From: Bdellovibrionales bacterium
GTDB taxonomy: Bacteria; Bdellovibrionota; Bdellovibrionia; Bdellovibrionales; JAMPXM01
Direction of reading: 5' to 3'
DNA: 9,174 nucleotides
Assembly (NCBI GenBank): GCA_005792225.1
Contig: SXSP01000293.1
Location: 1-9,174 of the forward strand
The notes beneath the pieces are model-generated. The model saw only the letters and a list, made by a program, of their open reading frames with translations, had not been told where the DNA came from and ran no database searches. The first letter of the stretch is position 1, and every line of letters starts with the position of its first letter. Positions 1 through 5,479 of this stretch are shown piece by piece. Both the position numbers and the translations under genes were made by a program.

Positions 1-96
1 ATCACCGATCTCGATGAGAACCTAGAACTTTTCACTTCGCGGTATGACAAGAAACGGAAAGGCCGCGGCCCCCGTCAGATGTCGTTTGATCTTTAA
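1..96 (+). CDS. C-terminal end of an unidentified protein (partial)
   Basis: An open frame enters from the left edge in frame 1 and ends at the TAA at 94-96, giving 31 residues. The tail is rich in charge (DKKRKGRGPR) and ends QMSFDL. The basic, glycine-containing C-terminus would suit a nucleic-acid-binding or otherwise cytoplasmic protein, but this is too little to name a family. It lies 54 nt upstream of the acyltransferase start on the same strand, so the two may be co-transcribed. No terminator is visible between them. Confidence 0.55.
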   Translation: MTDLDENLELFTSRYDKKRKGRGPRQMSFDL

Positions 97-150
97 AATC
101 CAAAGTGGTTTTCTTTGTGGGCGTTATCACGCTCAATGGAGAACGACGAA

Positions 151-1059
151 ATGCTCAGATGGCTTCCCGCATCTCTCAAAGGCGCACTCGCGTCCGTCAT
201 CGTCATAGTGAACACCCTCTTTTGGGCGATCTTGATCTACGTTTTCGCGTTGCTTAAGTTTTTGATTCCCCTTCCTGGATTTCGTTTGTGGTGCCGTCGG
301 GTCATGGTCGCGATCGCCGAAAACTGGATCGCGATCAACAGTCTCGAAGCCCGTGCGTTTCACGATATCAAATGGGATATCCAAGGAACCGAGAACCTCA
401 GGTACGATCGCTCCTACCTCGTCTGCGCTAATCACCAATCCTGGGTCGACATCGTCGTTCTTCAAACCGTCTTAAACCGTCGCATCCCTTTCTTGCGGTT
501 CTTTTTGAAGCGCGAGCTTGCCTACGTTCCCCTCTTGGGACTCGCGTGGTGGGCGCTGGATTTTCCTTTCATGCGCCGCTATTCAAAAGAGTTCTTAGCT
601 AAAAACCCGCACATGCGCGGTAAGGATCTCGAGACGACAAAACAGGCTTGCGAGCGCTTTCGCGGAATGAATATCTCCATCTTAAATTTTCTCGAAGGCA
701 CGAGGTTAACACGGGCTAAGCACGAGAAATCGCGCTCCCCGTTCCGAAATCTCCTCCCGCCGAAAACCGGAGGAATCGCGTTTGTCCTGCAAACCATGGG
801 GCAACAGTTTGACGCTCTTCTCGATGTCACTCTTTTCTATCCCGAAGGTTCACCCACGTTTTGGGATTTGCTGAGCGGGCGCATGAACGAAGTCGTCGTT
901 CGCATTCGCCGCATCGAAATTCCTCAAGCGTTCCTCGAAGGCAATTACCTCGAGCAAGACGACTTCCGTGAGTCGATGCAGGCTTGGGTGCGCGACCTCT
1001 GGGCATCCAAAGATCAGCTCCTGGATGCGCTTAAGAGAACTCATCCGGCACAAGGCTGA
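151..1059 (+). CDS. YihG-like lysophospholipid acyltransferase (PlsC/LPLAT superfamily)
   Basis: Predicted membrane-bound 1-acyl-glycerophospholipid acyltransferase of 302 aa. The family transfers an acyl chain to lysophospholipid at the inner membrane. I chose the ATG at 151 because GGAG at 138-141 lies 9 nt upstream; a TTG at 115 or the ATG at 136 would lengthen the protein by 12 or 5 residues with no better ribosome site. An N-terminal membrane helix spans about residues 10-40. The HX4D catalytic motif is NHQSWVD (H95, D100). Block II is around KRELAYVP (120-127). The EGTR substrate motif is at 182-185, and the PKTGG segment near 204-208 corresponds to block IV. Length and spacing fit E. 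coli YihG (about 310 aa) better than PlsC (about 245 aa). The next gene starts 7 nt downstream, so co-translation is likely. Acyl-chain and lysolipid specificity cannot be read from the sequence. Confidence 0.9.
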   Translation: MLRWLPASLKGALASVIVIVNTLFWAILIYVFALLKFLIPLPGFRLWCRRVMVAIAENWIAINSLEARAFHDIKWDIQGTENLRYDRSYLVCANHQSWVDIVVLQTVLNRRIPFLRFFLKRELAYVPLLGLAWWALDFPFMRRYSKEFLAKNPHMRGKDLETTKQACERFRGMNISILNFLEGTRLTRAKHEKSRSPFRNLLPPKTGGIAFVLQTMGQQFDALLDVTLFYPEGSPTFWDLLSGRMNEVVVRIRRIEIPQAFLEGNYLEQDDFRESMQAWVRDLWASKDQLLDALKRTHPAQG

Positions 1060-1066
1060 TATAAAA

Positions 1067-1708
1067 ATGCGCTACGTTCTTTATCTCAATCTCTGGGGAA
1101 CTTCGGCGAAGCTCCTCGGTGATCAGTCACTCACCGGTTCATCAACCGAAGCTGAATCCACTCTCTTTTCATCAAAAGACCTCGTCCCGTGCCAAACGCA
1201 TTTTCAGCGCACGGTGACCCAAATCGCCGACGGGCGCGAACTTCAAGCCTTCGCGTGCGTTGACTACGCTTACGTTTTCTCAACAAATCTTGATGAGCTC
1301 GTCTCTTACGCGAGCGAGGTCTTTCAGGCCATGATTTTTCCATCGGGCCGTCCCGTCATCTGGCCGCTTCGTGGGGCGATTGCCGAAGGCCTCGTGGCAA
1401 ATCAGGATATGCTCATTCCATGGATGGGTCCTGGGCTCACGAAGGCGGCCGAGCTGGAAAAATCAGCCCAAAAGGGGATGCGCCTCCTCTGCGAACGAGG
1501 ACTCGGGCCTTCCTTGCGGTCACGAAGTTTCGCGGTGAGGGGCCATGAGCACGTCGAGGTCGACTGGCTTTCGCATCGAGGTTATCTCACCGACGAGCGC
1601 CGAGCGCGTCTTCAGCGGGTGATTGAAGACCTCATGGAGATCGGCACCAACTACTCGCAGCAGTTGGGTGCCTCGCTCTCAGGTTTCATCAAGTGGAGTG
1701 GTGATTAG
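1067..1708 (+). CDS. Degenerate class III nucleotide-cyclase-fold protein, function unknown
   Basis: 213-aa soluble protein. The ATG at 1067 is preferred to a longer reading from 968, which would overlap the acyltransferase by 92 nt; AAGG at 1052-1055 is a possible ribosome site 11 nt upstream. The layout resembles a widespread uncharacterised cyclase-homology family. It opens with a hydrophobic strand and turn (YLNLWG, 6-11) where relatives usually read FLDxLGF. It then has a second strand and hairpin (CVDYAYVFS, 64-72), the segment PLRGAIAEG (100-108), and a GPG...AAELE...A block (121-135) matching the GPAxxxAxxLE pattern of the family. The first metal-binding Asp of class III cyclases appears to be Asn8. 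D66 may occupy the second metal position. Catalytic cyclase activity is therefore doubtful, and nucleotide binding or a regulatory role is possible. Family recognition is by pattern only. The stop overlaps that of the convergent gene by 4 nt. Confidence 0.75.
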   Translation: MRYVLYLNLWGTSAKLLGDQSLTGSSTEAESTLFSSKDLVPCQTHFQRTVTQIADGRELQAFACVDYAYVFSTNLDELVSYASEVFQAMIFPSGRPVIWPLRGAIAEGLVANQDMLIPWMGPGLTKAAELEKSAQKGMRLLCERGLGPSLRSRSFAVRGHEHVEVDWLSHRGYLTDERRARLQRVIEDLMEIGTNYSQQLGASLSGFIKWSGD

Positions 1709-2148
1709 AAGAGCGTGACGAGATGGACGATGCCCATGACGGCGCCCAAGATCATGCTCACGAACAAAAGTAAGAAGAGTCTCTCCGAGACGACGACGAG
1801 CTTCGCTTGTGATTCGCTATTCATGTAAGACCGAAGGGAACGCTCGAAGCGATGCACGCAGATCGCGATCACGGTAACTACGACCCCGTAGAAAAGCGAA
1901 CGACCCATCGCCATCTTCCCGCCCGAAACGTTGGCGGCAAAGAGCGCCGCCACGTAAGCGACCGAGAGTCCCACCCAAAGTCGGGTGAGCTTACTCATGT
2001 GCGAAAAATAAGTTCGCATTTCGGGCTGCGAAATCCGCGCGATCACGCGGCGATCGCGCGCCTGCGAGTCGGGATTTTGCCGACGCTCGTCCAATGATTC
2101 AACCGTCTCCGGACTCTCGACGCTCGGATCTTTCTTTGCGGAGTTCAT
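1705..2148 (-). CDS. Three-helix inner-membrane protein, unknown function
   Basis: 147-aa protein of no family I recognise. I chose the ATG at 2148 over a TTG at 2157 because a perfect AGGAGG (reverse complement of 2159-2164) lies 10 nt upstream of the ATG and only 1 nt from the TTG. Residues 1-50 are hydrophilic and charged (rich in E, S, D, R). Three hydrophobic segments follow at about 55-75, 82-98 and 122-146. A basic loop (HRFERSLRSY, 99-108) between the second and third helices is probably cytoplasmic. The gene converges on the cyclase-like gene, sharing 4 nt at the stops, and diverges from the adenylate cyclase gene with 157 nt between starts. It could be an accessory membrane protein to either signalling gene, but nothing in the sequence proves a link. 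Confidence 0.75.
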   Translation of the reverse strand: MNSAKKDPSVESPETVESLDERRQNPDSQARDRRVIARISQPEMRTYFSHMSKLTRLWVGLSVAYVAALFAANVSGGKMAMGRSLFYGVVVTVIAICVHRFERSLRSYMNSESQAKLVVVSERLFLLLFVSMILGAVMGIVHLVTLF

Positions 2149-2305
2149 GGCTTTCAAGCCTCCTCACTTGATCTTATCGGCACGGGACGAGACAAAGCTT
2201 AAGGCCGGGAGTGTCTCTTTTTGAGACGAAGTCGGAAGCCGGAGGTAGGGCTAGATTCACTCTCTCGCCGTCGAAGAGTTTCCCCGATGAGCCGATGAAT
2301 TAAGA
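2149..2305. promoter_or_regulatory. Divergent intergenic region (membrane protein / adenylate cyclase)
   Basis: This 157-bp region separates the starts of two divergent genes and must hold both promoters unless transcription enters from elsewhere. It contains the strong minus-strand ribosome site at 2159-2164 and a perfect inverted repeat GTCTC-TTTTT-GAGAC at 2213-2227. I found no convincing -35/-10 pair with 16-18 nt spacing on either strand. TTGAGA (2221-2226) and TAGATT (2252-2257) on the plus strand are 25 nt apart, which is too far. Confidence 0.4.
2213..2227. repeat. Perfect inverted repeat GTCTC-N5-GAGAC
   Basis: Five-base arms flank five T residues in the middle of the divergent intergenic region. 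It could be an operator half-site pair or a small hairpin. The arms are short enough to occur by chance, but the position between two divergent starts is suggestive. Confidence 0.4.
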
Positions 2306-4192
2306 GTGAAAACAGGCTCTCGCCTCCGCATTCCGATCGTTCTTAAACTCGGCGGCATCACCACGGTGTTGATGTTGATCGCGGGCGTTTCCATCACGCT
2401 CACGTCCACCACGTATCTTGAGAACGACGCCCTCGATCGCGAGCATCACCTGAACATGGAGCAAGTCAACTCCACCACCCAGCAGTTCGAGGGGCTCATC
2501 GCGAATTATCTCGACAAAGTTCGCACGGTCTCCTCGCTCCTCTTGAAGGACATCGCAAACGGTACGACCGCGACCCCGGCCACCGAACCTTTCGGTGATT
2601 CACTCTCGCTCAGCTTTCAAGAAGATCGCGACCTCGTGAACCTTGAGATCTACCGACTCCACGACGGAAAGACCGAGCTCGTCAAACGCGTGACTCAAGA
2701 GCGCTTCCTGAAGGAACACACGATCGGCGAAGCCTATTTTCAACAGCTCCGAGTCTTGCGCCCTTTCCCCGTCAGCTCTGTCTTCTCAAAGAACGTTGAG
2801 ATCGTGAATTCGAGCGTGACCCTCCCCGGAACGCCGAACGGGATACCTCTCATCACAGTCGGCCTCGGTCTCGTCGAAGACGAAAATGGCCAGACAAGCC
2901 TCATCGCCATCGCCGACATTCGTCTCGACCGAGTTCAAAACATCTTCAGCCGCGAGCGCAACAAACACACATTTTTCCTGATCGGAAAAGACGGTCGCAT
3001 CCTCGCCCACCCGAATGACAAGTGGGTTTTCGAAGCGCGCGACATGACGGAATCCGAACTCGTCAAACGCGCCCTCGCTTCAAAAGCGAAGTTCGAGCTT
3101 AAGAAATCCTTCATCGAGCCCGCATCGCTCGAAACCTACGTCGGCGCCCTGGGACGCACCTCCTATGGACCGAGCGTTCTGGTTCAAGCACCCGAACAGG
3201 TCATCCTCGAGCCCGTCCGCAACGTCCGTCGCATGGCGCTCGCGGCGACCGGCTACGTCATCTCGGGCGCATTCTTCTTGATCTTCGTCTTTTCGATCAC
3301 GCTCACGAGCCCGATCGAAAAACTCGTCTCCGTCACCCGCATGGTCGCCAGCGGTAACTTCGACGTGAAATCCGAAGTGCGCACTCACGACGAAGTCGGT
3401 GAACTCGCCGCCTCTTTTGACACGATGGTCTCGGGCCTCAAAGAACGCGATAAGATGAGAAACGTCTTGAACAAGTTCCACGGCTCGCACGTCGCTGACG
3501 ACATGATCAAGGGCGATCTTCAACTCGGCGGAAGTAACAAAGAAGTCACGGTCTTCTTCAGTGACATTCGCGGATTCACGAAGTTCAGCGAGGGCCACAC
3601 GCCCGAAGAAGTCGTGGGCATGTTGAACGAGTACTTCGGCATTATGGTCGGCATCATCACGGCAAATCACGGAATCGTCGACAAATTCGTCGGTGACGCG
3701 ATCATGGCCGTTTGGGGCGCACCGAACTCAAGCGGAAACGATCAATTCTACGCGCTGAAAGCCTGCCTCGAGATGCGCCAAGCCTTGGCGGACCTGAATG
3801 CTTCCCGCATCGAGCGCGGTAAAACCGAAATCAAGATCGGCATGGGTCTTCACTCCGGTCGCGCCATCTCAGGAACCATCGGTTCAAACGAACGCATGGA
3901 GTACACGGTCATCGGCGACACGGTCAACCTCACCGCGCGGATCGAAGCCTCAACCAAAGCCTTCGGCACCGACCTGCTCGTGAGCGAAACCATCCGCGCG
4001 GCCGAGACCGAGAAATACATCTACGAACTCGCCGGCGAAGCCGAAGTCAAAGGCAAAACCGAGCCCATCAAGATGTACCGCGTGCGCGGCTACAAACTTG
4101 AAACCGGCGAAACCGTTCTCGTTCAAACCAAGTATTCCGACTACGAAGCCGAAAGCGACGATAAAGTCAAAGTCGTGGCCGAAGCAGGTTGA
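2306..4192 (+). CDS. Membrane-bound class III adenylate cyclase with periplasmic sensor and HAMP
   Basis: 628-aa protein that probably makes cAMP from ATP. GTG start at 2306; the upstream frame closes at a TAA at 2301-2303, so no longer start is possible. Order: transmembrane helix about 10-32; periplasmic sensor about 35-308, with a Cache-like end (FFLIGKDGRILAHPNDKW, 223-240); second helix about 310-333; HAMP linker about 333-385; class III catalytic domain about 408-595. Catalytic residues look complete: metal-binding D420 (FFSDIRGFT) and D464 (FVGDA), adenine-selecting K460 and D538 (VIGD), and transition-state N541 and R545 (NLTAR). The K/D pair argues for ATP over GTP. The 36-residue tail after the domain is acidic and unassigned. 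The sensed ligand is unknown. Translation starts at a weak ribosome site. No effector such as a CRP-type protein is encoded in the window. Confidence 0.93.
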   Translation: MKTGSRLRIPIVLKLGGITTVLMLIAGVSITLTSTTYLENDALDREHHLNMEQVNSTTQQFEGLIANYLDKVRTVSSLLLKDIANGTTATPATEPFGDSLSLSFQEDRDLVNLEIYRLHDGKTELVKRVTQERFLKEHTIGEAYFQQLRVLRPFPVSSVFSKNVEIVNSSVTLPGTPNGIPLITVGLGLVEDENGQTSLIAIADIRLDRVQNIFSRERNKHTFFLIGKDGRILAHPNDKWVFEARDMTESELVKRALASKAKFELKKSFIEPASLETYVGALGRTSYGPSVLVQAPEQVILEPVRNVRRMALAATGYVISGAFFLIFVFSITLTSPIEKLVSVTRMVASGNFDVKSEVRTHDEVGELAASFDTMVSGLKERDKMRNVLNKFHGSHVADDMIKGDLQLGGSNKEVTVFFSDIRGFTKFSEGHTPEEVVGMLNEYFGIMVGIITANHGIVDKFVGDAIMAVWGAPNSSGNDQFYALKACLEMRQALADLNASRIERGKTEIKIGMGLHSGRAISGTIGSNERMEYTVIGDTVNLTARIEASTKAFGTDLLVSETIRAAETEKYIYELAGEAEVKGKTEPIKMYRVRGYKLETGETVLVQTKYSDYEAESDDKVKVVAEAG

Positions 4193-4193
4193 T

Positions 4194-4207
4194 CGGTCTT
4201 AAGACCG
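4194..4207. repeat. 14-bp perfect palindrome CGGTCTTAAGACCG, copy 1
   Basis: A perfect palindrome starting 2 nt after the adenylate cyclase stop codon. It is not followed by a T-run on either strand, so it is not a typical intrinsic terminator. Near copies occur at 4346-4359 and 5231-5244. Confidence 0.7.
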
Positions 4208-4345
4208 GTCGTTGAAAATATCAAAATCGCATTACAGACTCTCTCTCAAGTTGCTGCGGACCCTTTCGGGGAGTCGCGAAGAGCGGGCTTGCACTGCGGT
4301 TGTCAGCTTAAGAAATCCCCATCGTGAGATTAAGGGGGCGGGGGT

Positions 4346-4359
4346 CGGTCTCGAGACCT
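4346..4359. repeat. 14-bp palindrome copy 2 (12-bp core GGTCTCGAGACC)
   Basis: CGGTCTCGAGACCT, whose inner 12 bp are perfectly palindromic. It differs from copy 1 at three positions and from copy 3 at two. It lies 248 nt before the HNH start codon. Confidence 0.65.
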
Positions 4360-4382
4360 GTGATCGATGCGTCAACTGCAGG

Positions 4383-4430
4383 ATTTTTTTTATTTCGCAC
4401 TTGACACGTTATAAATCGAATTTGTTTTCA
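4383..4430 (+). promoter_or_regulatory. AT-rich candidate promoter region for the HNH gene
   Basis: A T8 run (4383-4391 region) is followed by a consensus -35 hexamer TTGACA (4401-4406) and TATAAA (4410-4415). The two hexamers are only 3 nt apart, so they cannot serve as one promoter. No good -10 lies 16-18 nt beyond TTGACA. The local AT-richness is the main reason for proposing a promoter. Confidence 0.3.
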
Positions 4431-4576
4431 CCACTCCATCCTCCCGCAGCGGATGGGTTTATCGTCACGAGAATCGCTCACACTCGCATCCGCCCGCACG
4501 CCGAAACGTTTTCGTCGTCTCGCACGTCCGCCGCGTCCGTCGCGGCTTTCTCGCGCCATGGAAATCCAGTGATATA

Positions 4577-4605
4577 CGTGAGACCTCTTCGAAAGGAGTC
4601 TCACG
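4577..4605 (+). promoter_or_regulatory. Hairpin overlapping the HNH ribosome binding site
   Basis: Perfect 8-bp arms CGTGAGAC (4577-4584) and GTCTCACG (4598-4605) flank a 13-nt loop. The ribosome site AAAGGAG (4592-4598) lies in the loop with its last G in the stem. The ATG begins 2 nt after the stem ends. In RNA this would form a stable stem that a ribosome must melt to initiate. In DNA it is an operator-like palindrome. Either reading suggests controlled expression of the downstream nuclease gene. Confidence 0.6.
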
Positions 4606-4606
4606 C

Positions 4607-5473
4607 ATGCTCACTTCCAAAGAATCCGCCGCACACTCTCGTTTCATCGAACGCTCCCGCCGGTACCGCGAGAGTGAAGCGTCTTTACTCGAAAGTTTGA
4701 TCGAAGTCGATTCCCTGCAACTTTGGAGGAAGATGAAATACTCCTCGACGTTTCAATACTGCGTGAAGGAGGCAGGACTCTCCGACGACGTCACCGCCAA
4801 TTTCATTCGCGTTGCGAGAAAAGCCGCGAAGGTGCGAGCGTTGCGCGATGCTATCGCGAAACGCGAGCTCTCTGTGACCATCGCGCGCAAAATCACGTCG
4901 GTCATCACCAACGAAAACGCCGCCGAGTGGATCGCGAAAGCCCGCACTCTCACGCAAAAACGGCTCGAGCGTGAAGTTGCCGAGGCAAACGGCAAGGAAG
5001 GAAAGAAACGCAGAGCCAAGGCGCGTCCCATCGGCCGCAACCTCGTCGATCTCTCAATGCAGATCGATGAGTCGACGATGGAGAAGTTCCGCCGCGCGCA
5101 AGAACTCCACAGTCAATGTCAGAAAAAATTGAGTGAACTCGACGAGACCCTCGAAGCCGTTCTCGAATTTTATCTGAAACACAAAGATCCGCTGCGGAAG
5201 GCCGAGCGGAACGTCGCAAAGCCCGCGAACCGGTCTCAAGACCGACCCATCAAACCAAAACGCCCGCCCCGTCCCGCAGGCGTCACGCACTCTGTTCACG
5301 CTCGCGACGAAGGTGCTTGCCAAGAAGTCCTACCGAATGGAGAGAGATGTGGCTCGAGGATGTGGATCGATATTCATCACATCGTTCCGGTCTCTGAGGG
5401 AGGGCTCGATATTCCGGAGAATCTTATAACACTTTGCAAGCCACATCATAGGATGCAGCATGGGCATCACTAA
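4607..5473 (+). CDS. HNH endonuclease with N-terminal helical domain
   Basis: 288-aa predicted nuclease. The ATG at 4607 has AAGGAG 8 nt upstream. Residues about 25-125 form a helical domain with the pattern L-EVD...YSS-F-YC...GLS...RVARKA...LS-T-ARKI, which I recognise from HNH proteins that are numerous in Bdellovibrio-like and myxobacterial genomes. The layout resembles the DUF222/13E12-type architecture, though not necessarily by homology. A coiled, charged segment (about 145-200) and a Pro/Lys-rich basic linker (201-224) lead to the C-terminal HNH domain (about 230-288). It keeps C238, C248, C277 and H280 or H281 as likely zinc ligands, and the HHIVP motif (H257, H258), N272 and H281 as HNH residues, so catalysis looks intact. 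No immunity protein, terminase or restriction subunit is adjacent. The stop is 6 nt from the convergent FecR gene's stop. Biological role unknown; a selfish or DNA-repair-type role is possible. Confidence 0.88.
   Translation: MLTSKESAAHSRFIERSRRYRESEASLLESLIEVDSLQLWRKMKYSSTFQYCVKEAGLSDDVTANFIRVARKAAKVRALRDAIAKRELSVTIARKITSVITNENAAEWIAKARTLTQKRLEREVAEANGKEGKKRRAKARPIGRNLVDLSMQIDESTMEKFRRAQELHSQCQKKLSELDETLEAVLEFYLKHKDPLRKAERNVAKPANRSQDRPIKPKRPPRPAGVTHSVHARDEGACQEVLPNGERCGSRMWIDIHHIVPVSEGGLDIPENLITLCKPHHRMQHGHH
5231..5244. repeat. 14-bp palindrome copy 3 inside the HNH gene (CGGTCTCAAGACCG)
   Basis: Matches copy 1 at 13 of 14 positions. The arms CGGTCT/AGACCG are perfect, with a CA centre breaking the symmetry. 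It encodes Arg-Ser-Gln-Asp-Arg (residues 209-213) in the linker between the helical and HNH domains, a region with little structural constraint. Confidence 0.65.
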
Positions 5474-5479
5474 ATAGAA

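Larger units (their letters stand above)
4193..4606. other. 414-bp gene-free stretch upstream of the HNH gene
   Basis: No credible gene lies here. A reading frame from 4212 runs through it but has an unstructured, composition-driven translation and collides with the HNH start. The stretch holds two copies of a 14-bp palindrome (4194-4207, 4346-4359), a T-run followed by AT-rich DNA at 4383-4430, and the hairpin before the HNH start. The AT-rich patch stands out against otherwise GC-rich surroundings and is the most likely place for the HNH promoter. Confidence 0.6.

Noticed and set aside
968..1066. Longer N-terminus for the cyclase-like protein
   Set aside because: It would overlap the acyltransferase by 92 nt, and the added residues are a shadow of that gene. 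The family-like strand begins just after the ATG at 1067.
3080..3670. 196-codon frame antisense to the adenylate cyclase
   Set aside because: It lies wholly opposite the HAMP and catalytic domains. Its composition (rich in D, E, R, V) is the expected mirror of the cyclase codons.
4194..4207. Intrinsic terminator of the adenylate cyclase gene
   Set aside because: The palindrome has no loop and no T-run follows on either strand.
4401..4415. TTGACA and TATAAA as a single promoter
   Set aside because: The hexamers are only 3 nt apart, against the 16-18 nt needed.
4212..4700. Open frame of 162 codons on the plus strand
   Set aside because: It crosses the gene-free stretch and overlaps the start of the well-supported HNH gene in another frame. 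Its translation has no recognisable domain, and it lacks a convincing ribosome site.
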